From assembly GCF_014197015.1 (NCBI RefSeq), contig NZ_JACIET010000002.1, forward strand, positions 62,001 through 126,000: 64,000 nucleotides of DNA. Reading direction: 5' to 3'. The position numbers were made by a program, and so were the translations under genes. This DNA comes from Niveibacterium umoris. Lineage in GTDB: Bacteria > Pseudomonadota > Gammaproteobacteria > Burkholderiales > Rhodocyclaceae. Under the pieces are notes generated by a model. It worked only from the letters and a program-made list of their open reading frames with translations, ran no database searches and had not been told where the DNA came from. How positions within the stretch are numbered: the first letter of the stretch is position 1; every line of letters begins with the position of its first letter. This document shows positions 26,096 through 36,520 of the stretch, in pieces.

Positions 26096-27453
26096 TTTGC
26101 CTTCTTGACTGGTCGTTGCCAGCCCGGCACGGTCAACTGCCTGGCACGCGAGAGCGTCAGCTGGCCGGCCGGCGCGTCCTTGGTCAGCGTCGTACCTGCA
26201 CCGAGCGTCGCCCCCTTGCCGACGCGCACCGGAGCCACGAGTTGCGTATCGGAACCGATGAAGACTTCGTCTTCGATGACGGTGCGGAACTTGTTCGCGC
26301 CGTCGTAGTTGCAGGTGATCGTGCCCGCGCCCACGTTCACCTTGCTACCTATGTCCGCATCGCCGATGTAGGCGAGGTGATTCGCCTTCGAGTGCGCAGC
26401 AATGGTGCTGTTTTTCACTTCGGTGAAATTCCCGATGTGAACATCCTCAGAAAGTTTGGTGCCCGGGCGCAGGCGCGCGAAGGGGCCGATCAGGCTCTTG
26501 GCTCCCACTTCTGCACCTTCGAGGTGACTGAACGGGTGGATCACGGCACCGGCCGCGACAGTCACATTCTTCAGGACGCAGTTGGCGCCGATCTTGGCGC
26601 CATCCCCCAGCACCACCGCACCTTCGAACACACAGTTCACGTCGATCTCGACATCGCGACCCGTCTCCAACGTGCCACGGATATCGATGCGCGCCGGGTC
26701 GATCAGCGTCACGCCTGCCACGAGCAGGGCCTGCGCAAGGTTCTTCTGGTGCAGGCGCTCGAGTTCGGCGAGCTGGGCCTTGTCGTTGACGCCCAAGGTC
26801 TCCCACACCGCGACGGGCTGCGAGGTCTTCACCTCGATGCCGTCAGCGACCGCCATCGCGATGACGTCCGGCAGGTAATACTCGCCCTGCGCGTTGTCGT
26901 TGCGGATCTTGCCGAGCCAGCCGCGCAGGTGCTGTGCCTGACAACAGATGATGCCGGTATTCACTTCACGGATCGTGCGTTCGGCCTCGCTCGCATCCTT
27001 GTGCTCGACGATACGCGCCACGCGGTGCGACGCGTCGCGCACGATGCGGCCGTAACCGGTCGGATCTGCCATGTCGACGGTGAGCAACGCGAAGCCCGAA
27101 GTGCCTGCCGCTTCGATCAACCCGGCCAGCGTTTCACGACGTGTCAGCGGCACATCGCCATACAGGATCAGGACCGGGCCGGACTCGGGCAGATGCGGCA
27201 GCGCCTGCGCCACCGCGTGGCCGGTGCCGAGTTGTTCGGCCTGCAAGGCCCACGCCAGGTCGGGTGCGTCCAGCGCCGCCCGCACCTGCTCGCCACCGTG
27301 GCCGTACACCACGCACAGCTTTTCCGCGCCGAGTGCGCGCGCGGTGTCGAGCACATGCCCAAGCAAGGGGCGCCCGGCGAGCGGCTGCAACACTTTTGGC
27401 AACGCTGAACGCATACGCTTGCCTTGGCCGGCAGCGAGAACGACGACATGCAT
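26092..27453 (-). CDS. glmU: Bifunctional UDP-GlcNAc pyrophosphorylase / GlcN-1-P acetyltransferase
   Basis: A 453-aa enzyme performing the last two steps of UDP-GlcNAc synthesis. The N-terminal uridyltransferase has [20 protein letters not shown] (residues 4-23) and LYGDVPL. The C-terminal left-handed beta-helix acetyltransferase shows hexapeptide repeats and the [20 protein letters not shown] block. The length is normal. It is the first gene of a tight three-gene unit with a solute-binding protein and a GNAT protein. Confidence 0.97.
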   Translation of the reverse strand: MHVVVLAAGQGKRMRSALPKVLQPLAGRPLLGHVLDTARALGAEKLCVVYGHGGEQVRAALDAPDLAWALQAEQLGTGHAVAQALPHLPESGPVLILYGDVPLTRRETLAGLIEAAGTSGFALLTVDMADPTGYGRIVRDASHRVARIVEHKDASEAERTIREVNTGIICCQAQHLRGWLGKIRNDNAQGEYYLPDVIAMAVADGIEVKTSQPVAVWETLGVNDKAQLAELERLHQKNLAQALLVAGVTLIDPARIDIRGTLETGRDVEIDVNCVFEGAVVLGDGAKIGANCVLKNVTVAAGAVIHPFSHLEGAEVGAKSLIGPFARLRPGTKLSEDVHIGNFTEVKNSTIAAHSKANHLAYIGDADIGSKVNVGAGTITCNYDGANKFRTVIEDEVFIGSDTQLVAPVRVGKGATLGAGTTLTKDAPAGQLTLSRARQLTVPGWQRPVKKAK

Positions 27454-27640
27454 GGAAGGCCTTTCGGAATAAGGGATGGCGGGGAGTTTAGCACTGCCCC
27501 GAATGGGCTCCGGGGTCGATCACCATGCACTAACCATGTGCCCGTTTCATCTGGATCAAATACCGGGCGGTCGACACCGTCGCGTAAGCAAGCAGGCTCT
27601 AAGATGTCATTTTTGCAGCGCAGCAATTGCCGAGGTTGCC

Positions 27641-29047
27641 ATGTCCGCCGCCGCCACCGAAAAGCTCGAAAACCACACCTTCGACGAGATCGAACCGGGC
27701 CAGTCCGCACGCCTCACGCGCACCCTGCGTCTGCAGGACATCCAGCTGTTTGCGGTGGCCTCCGGCGACCTCAACCCCACGCACCTCGACAGCGCCTACG
27801 CACGTAACCTCGGCTTCTCGGGGGTAGTGGCACACAGCATGTGGGGTGGCACGCTGGTGTCGTCGATCCTCGGCAGCAGCTTCCCCGGACCGGGCACGGT
27901 GTATCGCAGCCAGAATCTGCGCTTCCTCGCGCCCCTGAGCCTTGGCGACACCCTCACCGTGACGGTGACGTGCGTGGCGAAACAGGCGGCCTCTCGCTGC
28001 ATCACGATGAACTGTGAAGGCGTGAATCAGGACGGCGTACGCATCTTCGAAGGCGAGGCGGAAGTGGTCGCGCCGGCAGACAAGGTTATCCAACCCATGC
28101 CGGATCTCCCCGAGGTCACCGTCAACGACAGTCAACGCCGCTACGGCAACCTGATCTCGCTTACACAAGGGCTGGCCCCCGTCCGCATCGGCGTCGCCTG
28201 GCCCTGCTCTGAAGATTCGCTGCTGGGGCCGATCCAGGCGCGCAATGAAGGCCTTGTTACCCCTATCCTGGTCGGCCCGCGCGCGCGTATAGAAAAACTC
28301 GCCGCGCAATATGGCGCCAGTCTCGAGGGTATCGAGTTGATCGATACCGAGTTCGAGCAGCAGTCCGCCGCGGTGGCCGCATCCTTGGCGCGCGACGGCA
28401 AGGTCGCGGCACTGATGAAAGGTAGCCTGCACACCGACACCTTCATGGGCGCCGTGGTGTCGCGCGACGCCGGCCTGCGCACCGGGCGGCGGATCAGCCA
28501 TGTCTTCGTTGCCGACGTGCCGGCCTATCCGCGCCCGCTCCTGATCACGGATGCGGCCATCAACATCGAGCCGACACTCGAAGAGAAGGTCGACATCCTG
28601 CAGAACGCGATCGAACTGGCGCAGGCAATGGGCATCAGCACACCACGGGTGGCGATCCTCTCTGCGGTCGAGATGGTCACGACCAAGATCCGCTCCACCT
28701 TCGAGGCGGCCGCGCTGTGCAAGATGGCGGATCGCGGACAGATTCGCGGCGCGGTGCTGGACGGCCCGCTCGCCTTCGACAACGCAATCTCGATGCTGGC
28801 GGCAAAGGCCAAGGGGATCGAGTCCGAAGTCGCGGGACGCGCCGACATCCTGCTGGTACCGGACATGGAAGCCGGCAACATGCTCGCCAAGCAGTTGCAC
28901 TACCTCGCCGGCGCGCTGCTGGGCGGCGTGGTGCTGGGCGCCCGCGTGCCGCTGGTGCTGACCAGCCGCGCCGATACCGCGCAGAGTCGTTCAATGTCCT
29001 GCGCGATCGCCCAACTGCTGGTGCACAAACGCCCGTCTGCAATGTAA
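27641..29047 (+). CDS. MaoC-like hydratase / phosphate acetyltransferase fusion
   Basis: A 468-aa bifunctional protein. Residues about 10-140 are a MaoC/R-hydratase hotdog domain ([20 protein letters not shown], with the catalytic Asp/His in the D-N-P-H motif, and [16 protein letters not shown]). Residues about 155-465 are a PTA_PTB phosphotransacetylase domain ([58 protein letters not shown]). This fusion is known in many betaproteobacteria. It would hydrate a 2-enoyl-CoA and exchange CoA for phosphate, perhaps in polyhydroxyalkanoate or acetyl-CoA metabolism. The start is ATG 27641. Confidence 0.92.
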   Translation: MSAAATEKLENHTFDEIEPGQSARLTRTLRLQDIQLFAVASGDLNPTHLDSAYARNLGFSGVVAHSMWGGTLVSSILGSSFPGPGTVYRSQNLRFLAPLSLGDTLTVTVTCVAKQAASRCITMNCEGVNQDGVRIFEGEAEVVAPADKVIQPMPDLPEVTVNDSQRRYGNLISLTQGLAPVRIGVAWPCSEDSLLGPIQARNEGLVTPILVGPRARIEKLAAQYGASLEGIELIDTEFEQQSAAVAASLARDGKVAALMKGSLHTDTFMGAVVSRDAGLRTGRRISHVFVADVPAYPRPLLITDAAINIEPTLEEKVDILQNAIELAQAMGISTPRVAILSAVEMVTTKIRSTFEAAALCKMADRGQIRGAVLDGPLAFDNAISMLAAKAKGIESEVAGRADILLVPDMEAGNMLAKQLHYLAGALLGGVVLGARVPLVLTSRADTAQSRSMSCAIAQLLVHKRPSAM

Positions 29048-29147
29048 TGGGGCGCGCGGTAACCGGTTAACACCCATCTGTCACAAGCACGGCGAAGAAT
29101 GGCCCGACGGCCGCAGAGCCGGCCGGAACTCAACAGAGGAGACAGAC

Positions 29148-29726
29148 ATGGGCAAGAAGATTCTGCTGCTGGCGGGCGACTTCGTCGAAGACTACGAGAT
29201 CATGGTGCCCTTCCAGGCGCTGCAGGCAGTCGGGCACACGGTGCATGCCGTCTGCCCCGACAAGAAGGCAGGCGACGCCATCGCCACCGCGATCCACGAT
29301 TTCGAAGGCCAGCAAACCTACTCCGAGAAGCGCGGTCACAACTTCACGCTCAATGCCAGCTTCGCCGAGGTGCGCGCCGAAGACTACGATGCGCTGGTGA
29401 TCCCGGGCGGCCGCGCCCCCGAATACCTGCGACTCAACCCGGCGGTCATCGCGGCGGTGCGCCACTTTTTCGAGGCCAACAAGCCGGTCGCGGCGATTTG
29501 CCACGGCGCGCAGTTGTTGGCGGGCGCCAAGGTGCTGGAAGGCCGCACCTGCTCGGCCTACCCGGCCTGCCGCGCTGAAGTCGAGCTGGCGCACGGCAAG
29601 TACGCCGAGATCCCGATCGACGGCGCCGTCACCGACGGCAACCTGGTCACCGCCCCCGCCTGGCCCGCACATCCCGCCTGGATCGCGCAATTCCTCGCGG
29701 TACTCGGCACGCGGATCGACGCCTGA
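29148..29726 (+). CDS. DJ-1/PfpI-family protein
   Basis: A 192-aa cytoplasmic protein of the DJ-1/PfpI (YhbO/YajL-like) family. The nucleophilic elbow AICHGAQLL holds Cys118, the conserved acidic residue is near FVEDYE (residues 12-17), and [15 protein letters not shown] is typical. Members act as stress-related protein/nucleotide deglycases, glyoxalases or proteases, so the exact activity cannot be told. A GAGGAGA site precedes the ATG. Confidence 0.9.
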   Translation: MGKKILLLAGDFVEDYEIMVPFQALQAVGHTVHAVCPDKKAGDAIATAIHDFEGQQTYSEKRGHNFTLNASFAEVRAEDYDALVIPGGRAPEYLRLNPAVIAAVRHFFEANKPVAAICHGAQLLAGAKVLEGRTCSAYPACRAEVELAHGKYAEIPIDGAVTDGNLVTAPAWPAHPAWIAQFLAVLGTRIDA

Positions 29727-29757
29727 GCAGTCGTTCGCGCAACGGCTACGATGTCAC

Positions 29758-29785
29758 ATGCGGCGGGCCGTCCGGCCCGCCGCAT
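29758..29785. terminator. Perfect 12-bp inverted repeat after the DJ-1 gene
   Basis: Arms 29758-29769 and 29774-29785 are exact complements around a 4-nt loop, all GC-rich except the end. It starts 31 nt after the stop codon and ends 21 nt before the next start. No T-run follows. Confidence 0.5.
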
Positions 29786-29806
29786 CGCGTCCGGGGGGTC
29801 GCTCAC

Positions 29807-30178
29807 ATGTGTCAGGTCTTCATTGGCGCCGATCCGGCGCTCTATCAGTCGCGCGCGCGCTCGCTGCGCCTGCACGGCGTATCCACCTCGATCCGCCTCG
29901 AAAACCTGTTCTGGCGCGTGCTGGAGGAAATCGGCGCACGCGACGGCCTGACACTGCCGCAACTGTTGTCGAAGCTCTACGACGAACTGGTCGACATCGA
30001 AGGTGACGTCGCCAATTTCTCGTCCTTCCTGCGCGTCAGTTGCCTGCGCTACCTGTCGCTGCAACTGGTCGGCGCAATCCCGCCCAACACCGGCGTACCG
30101 ATCTCAAGCCTAGACGCCCATCAGGTGCTGGCCGCCGAACGCGCGCTGCATCACGCCTCGACACACAGCCGGATCTGA
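29807..30178 (+). CDS. Ribbon-helix-helix domain protein (RHH_4)
   Basis: A 123-aa small protein. Residues 22-90 (RLHGVSTSIRLENLFWRVLE and GLTLPQLLSKLYDEL) match the RHH_4 family, a DNA-binding ribbon-helix-helix type usually found as single-gene regulators in proteobacteria. The beta strand VSTSIRLE would contact DNA. There is no recognised target; uppP follows 165 bp downstream. Confidence 0.8.
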   Translation: MCQVFIGADPALYQSRARSLRLHGVSTSIRLENLFWRVLEEIGARDGLTLPQLLSKLYDELVDIEGDVANFSSFLRVSCLRYLSLQLVGAIPPNTGVPISSLDAHQVLAAERALHHASTHSRI

Positions 30179-30343
30179 AGGCGCCTGCAGCCGTATCCGG
30201 TGCGCGCATCGGCGCGCCACCACCGCTTGTCTCCCGAACTTCTGCGATGGAGTGTGCCGCGCCACACGCCGGCGCCCCCGGTGTCACGGGATTGCTGCAC
30301 CGCAAACGTATAATCGGCGGCCCCACCCCTACTCGCACACACC

Positions 30344-31168
30344 ATGGACCTCCTGCTGCTGCTCAAGGCGCTGATTCTCGGCGTCGTCGAAGGCCTCACC
30401 GAATTCCTGCCGGTTTCCTCCACCGGCCACCTGATCCTCGCCGGCCAGTTGCTCAACTTCAACGATGAGCGCGGCAAGCTGTTCGAAATCGTGATCCAGT
30501 CCGGCGCGATCTTCGCCGTGGTGCTCGAATACCGTCGCCGCCTCACCGATGCGGTCACGCATGCCTTCAGCAACCGGGAAGCGATGCACTTCCTCGTGAA
30601 CCTGGCCATCGCCTTCGTCCCGCTCGCCTTGCTGGGCCTGGTATTTGGCAAGGCGATCAAGGCACACCTGTTCAATGCGCCAGTGGTCGCGTCGACCTTC
30701 ATCCTCGGCGGCTTCATCATCCTGTGGGCCGAGTCGCGTCAGAAATTCACCCGCGTCGAAAGCGTCGAGCAGATGACCTATCTCGACGCGCTCAAGCTCG
30801 GCATCGCGCAGGCCTTCGCGCTGATCCCCGGCACCTCGCGCTCCGGCGCCACGATCATCGGCGGCATGCTGTTCGGCCTGTCGCGCAAGGCGGCCACCGA
30901 GTTCTCGTTCTTCCTCGCGATCCCGACCCTGTTCATCGCATCGCTCTACCAGCTGTACAAGGAACGCGCACTCCTCGCGATGGATGACACAGGCATGTGG
31001 GCCGTCGGCTTCATCGCCGCCTTCGTTTCGGCCTACCTGTGCGTGCGCTGGCTGCTGCGCTACATCATGACCCACGATTTCCGCCTCTTCGCCTACTACC
31101 GCATCGCCTTCGGCCTGGTGATCCTGCTCACCTGGCAAATGGGCTGGGTTGCGTGGGTGGATAACTGA
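30344..31168 (+). CDS. uppP: Undecaprenyl-diphosphatase
   Basis: A 274-aa polytopic inner-membrane phosphatase that recycles undecaprenyl pyrophosphate for peptidoglycan and polysaccharide synthesis and confers bacitracin tolerance. The two family motifs are present: [17 protein letters not shown] (residues about 16-32) and [14 protein letters not shown] (about 163-176). Roughly eight hydrophobic segments follow the usual pattern. The length is normal. Confidence 0.97.
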   Translation: MDLLLLLKALILGVVEGLTEFLPVSSTGHLILAGQLLNFNDERGKLFEIVIQSGAIFAVVLEYRRRLTDAVTHAFSNREAMHFLVNLAIAFVPLALLGLVFGKAIKAHLFNAPVVASTFILGGFIILWAESRQKFTRVESVEQMTYLDALKLGIAQAFALIPGTSRSGATIIGGMLFGLSRKAATEFSFFLAIPTLFIASLYQLYKERALLAMDDTGMWAVGFIAAFVSAYLCVRWLLRYIMTHDFRLFAYYRIAFGLVILLTWQMGWVAWVDN

Positions 31169-31210
31169 CCACAGAGTGTGTCGCCTACCTTTACATCTGC
31201 GTGGATCCGA

Positions 31211-31231
31211 ACTCCCGTGAACCGCGGGAGT
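31211..31231. terminator. Hairpin after uppP
   Basis: A 7-bp inverted repeat (31211-31217 with 31225-31231) lies 43 nt past the uppP stop. A pyrimidine-rich CCTTCTC follows rather than a clean T-run. It is the probable end of the uppP transcript. Confidence 0.45.
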
Positions 31232-31315
31232 CCTTCTCATACATGGCGCTGATGTAGATGGCCTGGCACTTGCTTGAGGATGGTTCGTCCCCTCACTATC
31301 CACCGGCCGCTCATC

Positions 31316-31909
31316 ATGAAAATTGCCAAATTCCTTGTTGCCAGTATTTGTCTGGCCGCCGCGGGCAGCAGCCTTGCGTTCCCGATCGCGCCCTTCGGTA
31401 CTGAAGGCATCAAGGTTACGGTCACGTCGACCGCCGACATCATCGCCACCTATCAAGGCAACTCGGCGTCATACAGCAACGATCTCTACCTTGCGCTGGA
31501 CGGCTCGGGGAATCCGGGGAACGACGGCATTCTCGGCAACGACCGATTCCTGTTCAACAACCACGCTTCGGCAGTCGGCAGCACCGTCGACCTCGGCAGC
31601 TTCGCAGTCGGCACGGAACTGATCTTCCGGCTGCATGTGAACAACACCGGCGACGATTTCTACACCGGCCCGAGCATCCGGAATGCCGACGGCAAGGCCC
31701 ATGCGCGCGTCGAAACCGCCTGGTTGCCGAATGAAGCGCTGGTGAGCTTCGAAGACCTGCGCGGCACCCCGGAATATCCGGGCGGCTACAACGATCTGAG
31801 CTTCTCGTTCACCAACACGCGTGGGGCAGAGGTGCCCGAGCCGGCGACGCTGGCACTCGTCGGCCTCGGTCTTGGCGCCGCCTGCCTGCGTCGACGCAGC
31901 CGCGGCTGA
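31316..31909 (+). CDS. PEP-CTERM sorting-domain protein
   Basis: A 197-aa exported protein. The signal peptide (MKIAKFLVASICLAAAGSSL, cleaved after ALAF-like residues) leads into a beta-rich body with no known domain. The C-terminus is a canonical PEP-CTERM signal: VPEPATLALVGLGLGAACL followed by RRRSRG. Such proteins are processed by an exosortase (EpsH type), which must be elsewhere, and commonly end up in the extracellular matrix. The ATG at 31316 starts the signal peptide cleanly. Confidence 0.88.
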   Translation: MKIAKFLVASICLAAAGSSLAFPIAPFGTEGIKVTVTSTADIIATYQGNSASYSNDLYLALDGSGNPGNDGILGNDRFLFNNHASAVGSTVDLGSFAVGTELIFRLHVNNTGDDFYTGPSIRNADGKAHARVETAWLPNEALVSFEDLRGTPEYPGGYNDLSFSFTNTRGAEVPEPATLALVGLGLGAACLRRRSRG

Positions 31910-31962
31910 TTTCGTCGCACAGCTGACTGGCGCCACGGCCCGGATGCGATAAGCTCCGGGCC

Positions 31963-32532
31963 GTGATCATTTATCTGCACGGATTCCGTTCTTCACCCGC
32001 CTCTTCGAAGGCGCAGGATCTGCACGCCCGTCTGACGCAGCTCGGCCGCGCCGACGCGTTCTGGTGCGAGGCGCTGTCGCACGCACCGGCAACAGCAATT
32101 GCACAGGCGCAAGCCGCCATCGCCGCATCGCCAGTTCGGCCGACCTTGGTGGGCAGCTCGCTCGGCGGTTTCTACGCGACCTGGCTCGCCGAACGCCACG
32201 ATCTGAATGCGGTGCTGATCAACCCGGCGGTGTTCCCCGAGGGATTCGACGCAGCCCCCTTCGTCGGCCAGCATTCGAACCTCTACACCGGCGAAGTCTT
32301 CGAGTTCACCTGGGAACATGTCGCCCAGATCGAGGCGCTGCGGCTGCCTGCGCTCGTCAAGCCACAACGTTTCTGGCTGCTCGCCGAGGAAGACGACGAA
32401 GTGCTCGATACGCGCGTCGCCGTCGCCCGCTTTGCCGGCGCCAGGCAGACCGTACTGCCCGGCGGCGACCACTCCTTCACCCGCTGGCACGACTACATCG
32501 ACGCGATCATCGCGTACGCGGGCATCGCGTGA
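31963..32532 (+). CDS. yqiA: YqiA/YcfP-like alpha/beta-hydrolase (esterase)
   Basis: A 189-aa cytoplasmic hydrolase of the UPF0227 family. It starts MIIYLHGFRSSPASSKAQ, has the nucleophile elbow GSSLGGFYATWLAE with Ser66, an acidic EEDDEVLD segment and the catalytic His in GGDHSF. E. coli YqiA hydrolyses short acyl esters such as palmitoyl-CoA and p-nitrophenylbutyrate. The start is GTG. The stop overlaps the rarD-type gene by 4 nt, so the two are probably translated together. Confidence 0.88.
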   Translation: MIIYLHGFRSSPASSKAQDLHARLTQLGRADAFWCEALSHAPATAIAQAQAAIAASPVRPTLVGSSLGGFYATWLAERHDLNAVLINPAVFPEGFDAAPFVGQHSNLYTGEVFEFTWEHVAQIEALRLPALVKPQRFWLLAEEDDEVLDTRVAVARFAGARQTVLPGGDHSFTRWHDYIDAIIAYAGIA

Positions 32533-33416
32533 GCCGCGCGAGCGCGCGCACCGGGCTCGCATGCGCGCTCGGCGCATTCGGCGTCTGGGGCCTGTCACCG
32601 CTCTACTTCCATGCCATCGCATCGGTGCCGGCGACCGAGATCGTCGCGCATCGCGTGCTGTGGTCGGTACTTTTGCTGGCGGCATGGATCGGCGCCCGAC
32701 AAGGCTTCGACACCCTGCGAAGTGTCTTCGGCCAGCCGCGTCTGCTCGCCCTGCTTGCCCTCACCGCCAGCCTCACCAGCGCCAACTGGCTCGTGTTCGT
32801 GTGGTCGGTCGGCGCAGGGCGGCTGGTGGAATCGAGCCTCGGCTACTTCATCAACCCGCTGGTCAATGTACTGTTCGGGCGCCTGTTCCTCGGCGAGCGG
32901 CTGCGGCCCTTGCAGCGCGCAGCCGTCGCTGTTGCTACAGCCGGCGTCGCACTCAAGGTCTGGCAGACCGGCCATCTGCCGTGGATCGCGCTGTTTCTGG
33001 CCGGCACCTTCGGCACCTACGGCCTGCTGCGCAAGCGCGCGCCTATCGACGCGCAGAACGGGCTTTTCATCGAGACCTTGCTGGTCGCACCGATCGCGCT
33101 TGGCTATTTCGGCTGGCTCGCGTCACAGGGCAGCCTGCACCTGGGCGCCACCGCCACCGTCACCGCGCTGCTGCCGGTCGCCGGCATCATGACGACGATT
33201 CCGCTTGCCCTGTTCGCCGAAGCGGCACGCCGCCTGCCGCTCTCTACCGTTGGCGTGGTGCAGTACCTGTCGCCGACGCTCAACTTCCTGATCGCCGTGC
33301 TTCTGTTCGGCGAAAGCTTCCGCGCTGCGGATCTCGCCGCGTTCGGCCTGATCTGGACCGCCCTGGCGCTGTATTCGATCGACGCACTGCGCGCCAACCC
33401 GCCGGCATCCCGCTAG
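32529..33416 (+). CDS. rarD: EamA-family permease RarD
   Basis: A 295-aa inner-membrane protein with about ten hydrophobic segments in two EamA repeats. The N-terminus GVWGLSPLYFHAIASVPATE and the WLVFVWSVGAGRLVESSLGY segment are characteristic of RarD, a drug/metabolite-superfamily member once named for chloramphenicol resistance. The start is a GTG inside the GTGA overlap with the preceding stop; a much longer in-frame extension over yqiA is an overlap artefact. Confidence 0.9.
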   Translation: MSRASARTGLACALGAFGVWGLSPLYFHAIASVPATEIVAHRVLWSVLLLAAWIGARQGFDTLRSVFGQPRLLALLALTASLTSANWLVFVWSVGAGRLVESSLGYFINPLVNVLFGRLFLGERLRPLQRAAVAVATAGVALKVWQTGHLPWIALFLAGTFGTYGLLRKRAPIDAQNGLFIETLLVAPIALGYFGWLASQGSLHLGATATVTALLPVAGIMTTIPLALFAEAARRLPLSTVGVVQYLSPTLNFLIAVLLFGESFRAADLAAFGLIWTALALYSIDALRANPPASR

Positions 33417-33474
33417 GCGCACGGCGCGACCAGCGCACCGGTATAATTCGCGGTTTGCTTGACGCTGGGCTGCC

Positions 33475-35382
33475 ATGCACGTGCTGTTCGAAGAGGATGG
33501 GGCCTTCAAGCCCGCCACGATCCTCACCCAAACCGATTCGTCGCTCCAGGTGGAAACGCCGCATGGCAAGCGGGTGAAGCTCAAGACGGCGAACGTGCTG
33601 ATGCAGTTCAGCACGCCGGCCGCCGGCGAGCTGATGGCCACCGCCGAGCGCGAGGCCGAGGGGCTCGACACCGAATTCCTCTACGAAGTCTGCGGCGACG
33701 GGGAGTTCGCATTCACCGAGCTGGCGCAGGAATACTTCGGCCATGTGCCGAACGCAGTCGAATCGGTCGCCTTGCTGCTCAAGCTGCAGGCCTCGCCGAT
33801 CCACTTCCACCGCAAGGGCAAGGGGCGCTTCCGCAAGGCGCCGCCGGAAATCCTGCAGGCCGCGCTGGCCGGGCTGGAAAAGAAGCGCCTGCAACAGGAA
33901 ACCATCGAGCGCTATGCCGGCGAACTGGAAGCGGGCCGCCTGCCGGCCGAGGTCGGCGCAATCGTCACCCAGCTGCTGGTCAAGCCCGATCGCAACAAGC
34001 TCGAGACCAAGGGCGTCGAGCTCGCCTGCGAACGCAGTGGCCGTAGCTTGCCGCAGCTGCTGCTGGCCTGCGGCGCCTTCCCGAACGCCCACGCCTACCA
34101 CCGCGCGCGCTTCCTGTCGGAGCACTTCCCCGACGGTCTCGACTTCCCGCCGCATGAGGTACCCGAGCCGGTACGCGCGCTTGACCGGGCGGATGTCCGC
34201 GCCTTCTCGATCGACGACGCAACGACCACCGAGATCGACGATGCCTTCTCGGTGACGCCGCGCGCCGCTGGCGGCTGGCACATCGGCATCCACATTGCAG
34301 CGCCCGGCATTGGCATGCCGCAGGGGTCGCCGCTCGACGCGGTGGCGCGCAAGCGGCTTTCGACCGCCTACATGCCGGGCGACAAGATCACGATGATGCC
34401 GGACGACGCAGTCGCCCGTTACACGCTCAGCGAGGGGCGCGACTGCCCGGCCGTCTCGCTGTATCTGGACGTGAACGCGGACCTGTCGATCGCCGGCCAT
34501 TCAAGCCGGGTCGAGATCGTGCCGATCGCAGCCAACCTGCGTCACCACGACATCGAGCCGGTATTCAACGAGGACACCCTCAGTGGCGCGCTGCCCGATT
34601 TCCCCTGGCGCGACGAACTCAAGCTGTTGTGGGAATTCGCCACCGTGCTGGAGGCCGGCCGCGGCAAGCCTTCGGCCAACCAGAACGCCTTCGACTTCAA
34701 CTTCTATGTCGACTGGTCGGTGGACACCGCCGACGGGCCGGGCCAGGTCGACATCCAGCGCCGCAAGCGCGGCTCGCCGCTCGACAAGCTGGTCGCGGAA
34801 TTGATGATCGCCGCCAACAGCACCTGGGGCCGCGTGCTGGCCGACGCCGGCATTCCGGCGATCTACCGCGCGCAGACCGGCGGCCGCGTGCGCATGACCA
34901 CCGCCGCCGCGCCGCACGACGGCCTTGGCGTCGATTGCTACGCGTGGTCCAGTTCGCCGCTGCGCCGCTATGTCGACCTGGTCAATCAGCGGCAGCTGAT
35001 CGCGCATCTCACCAGTGAGGCGGCGCCCTTTGGCAAGGGTTCGGCCGAACTCGCGGCCGCGATGAACGATTTCGAACTCGCCTACGCCGCCTACGCCGAC
35101 TACCAGCGCCAGATGGAACGCTACTGGTGCCTGCGCTGGCTGCGCCAGCAAGGGCCGAATTACCAGCCGGAAGGCCATGTCTGGCGCGAGAACCTGGTGC
35201 GCTTCAATGACGTGCCGCTGGTCGTCAAGGTACCGTCGCTGCCCGGGCTGGATCCGAGCACCCATGTGCGCCTGGCAATCGAACGCTATGACGACCTCGC
35301 GCCCGACGTTGCGGTTCGCTACGTCGAAACGCTCGCGCCGGATGCCGATGTGCTGCCGGACGACGATTCGGAAGCCTTGTAA
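33475..35382 (+). CDS. RNase II-family (RNB domain) exoribonuclease
   Basis: A 635-aa cytoplasmic protein. The RNB catalytic domain spans about residues 240-530; AFSIDDATTTEIDDAFSV carries the acidic metal-binding cluster, and SSPLRRYVDLVNQRQLIAHL is the conserved RNA-path block. The N-terminal third lacks the classical cold-shock pair of E. coli RNase II and instead begins MHVLFEEDGAFKPATIL, a betaproteobacterial subtype. It would degrade RNA 3' to 5'. The gap to the TonB-like gene is 29 nt. Confidence 0.9.
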   Translation: MHVLFEEDGAFKPATILTQTDSSLQVETPHGKRVKLKTANVLMQFSTPAAGELMATAEREAEGLDTEFLYEVCGDGEFAFTELAQEYFGHVPNAVESVALLLKLQASPIHFHRKGKGRFRKAPPEILQAALAGLEKKRLQQETIERYAGELEAGRLPAEVGAIVTQLLVKPDRNKLETKGVELACERSGRSLPQLLLACGAFPNAHAYHRARFLSEHFPDGLDFPPHEVPEPVRALDRADVRAFSIDDATTTEIDDAFSVTPRAAGGWHIGIHIAAPGIGMPQGSPLDAVARKRLSTAYMPGDKITMMPDDAVARYTLSEGRDCPAVSLYLDVNADLSIAGHSSRVEIVPIAANLRHHDIEPVFNEDTLSGALPDFPWRDELKLLWEFATVLEAGRGKPSANQNAFDFNFYVDWSVDTADGPGQVDIQRRKRGSPLDKLVAELMIAANSTWGRVLADAGIPAIYRAQTGGRVRMTTAAAPHDGLGVDCYAWSSSPLRRYVDLVNQRQLIAHLTSEAAPFGKGSAELAAAMNDFELAYAAYADYQRQMERYWCLRWLRQQGPNYQPEGHVWRENLVRFNDVPLVVKVPSLPGLDPSTHVRLAIERYDDLAPDVAVRYVETLAPDADVLPDDDSEAL

Positions 35383-35411
35383 GCCCCGCGCCGCGCTAAA
35401 CTCGCGACCCG

Positions 35412-36491
35412 ATGCCACACGCAAAGACACCTCGCAAGCCTGCCGCGGCGCCGGCCCCCAAGCCTGCGGCCGGGGCCGCGCCAAAGCGCAGCGCGCCCGC
35501 CAATCCGGCGCCCGCCGCAAGCCCCGCGCCGGCAGCCGCCCTGCTGCAAGCGCCCAAGGCGCCGGCCGAACACGCAGCCCCGAGGCCGTCGGCCAAGCGG
35601 CGGCGCCTGCGCCTGCCGCCTGCCACCCGCAGGATTGGCAGCGAGAACATCTTCTGGGGCGCGATCTCGGTATCGATCGTGCTGCACGCGGTCCTGCTGG
35701 TGCTGCGTTTTGCGCCACCGGACTGGGCGCTGTCACGGCAACGCGACAAGGGGCTCGACATCGTGCTGGTGAACGCCAAGCACGCACGCGCGCCCAAGGA
35801 CGCCCAGGCCCTCGCCCAGGCCAACATGGACGGAGGCGGCAACAGCAAGGACAAGGCGCGACCAACCACGCCGCTGCCACCGCAAGAGCTCAATGTGGAA
35901 GGCGACGAACTGATGGAGGCCAAGCGCCGTATCGAGCGCCTGGAAGAGCGCCAGCGCGACCTGCTCAAACAGAGCAAGAGCCTGCGTACGGCCGAGATCG
36001 TGCAGGGCAAGCCGCAACCGAATCCTGAGCCGAGCAAGGCGAGCGGTGCCGACCAGATCGACCGTACCCGCGCCATCGCCCGCCTCGAAGGTGAGATCAG
36101 CAAGGACATTCAGGAGTACGCGGCCAAACCGAAGAAGGCCTACGCCACCGCGCGCACCACCGAATACGCGTTTGCGCAGTATGTCGAGGACTGGCGCCAG
36201 AAACTCGAACGCGTCGGCACTTTGAATTTCCCGCATGACAAGAACGGGCGGCTGTACGGAAACCTGCTGATCGAGGTCACGATCAGGGCCGACGGCAGTA
36301 TCGGCGACACCCGAATCACGCGCTCGTCCGGCAACCCTGCGCTGGACAACGCAGCGCTGCGCATCCTGCAGTTGTCGAGCCCTTTCGCCCCCTTCAATGC
36401 CGAACAGCGCAAGAAGTGGGACGAGCTTCACATCATCCGCACCTGGGTGTTCTCGCGCGATGCGGGTACGCTGGAAGCGCGCAACAACTGA
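35412..36491 (+). CDS. TonB C-terminal domain (energy transducer-like) protein
   Basis: A 359-aa protein with an Ala/Pro/Lys-rich cytoplasmic N-terminus (residues 1-70), one transmembrane segment (WGAISVSIVLHAVLLVLRFA, about 81-100), a charged periplasmic coiled coil (about 175-205, with IERLEERQRDLLKQS) and a TonB C-terminal domain (about 270-345, with GNLLIEVTIRADGSIGDTRI and the RTWVF end). It would span the inner membrane and contact an outer-membrane receptor, though no exbBD is present. The ATG at 35412 gives a long pre-membrane tail; a later start is possible. Confidence 0.85.
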   Translation: MPHAKTPRKPAAAPAPKPAAGAAPKRSAPANPAPAASPAPAAALLQAPKAPAEHAAPRPSAKRRRLRLPPATRRIGSENIFWGAISVSIVLHAVLLVLRFAPPDWALSRQRDKGLDIVLVNAKHARAPKDAQALAQANMDGGGNSKDKARPTTPLPPQELNVEGDELMEAKRRIERLEERQRDLLKQSKSLRTAEIVQGKPQPNPEPSKASGADQIDRTRAIARLEGEISKDIQEYAAKPKKAYATARTTEYAFAQYVEDWRQKLERVGTLNFPHDKNGRLYGNLLIEVTIRADGSIGDTRITRSSGNPALDNAALRILQLSSPFAPFNAEQRKKWDELHIIRTWVFSRDAGTLEARNN

Positions 36492-36520
36492 ATCCAGCCC
36501 TTTCCGAGCGGAGGTCATCG

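Noticed and set aside
30329-31456. A minus-strand frame opposite uppP
   Set aside because: Antisense of a clear membrane protein gene; its composition is typical of a shadow frame.
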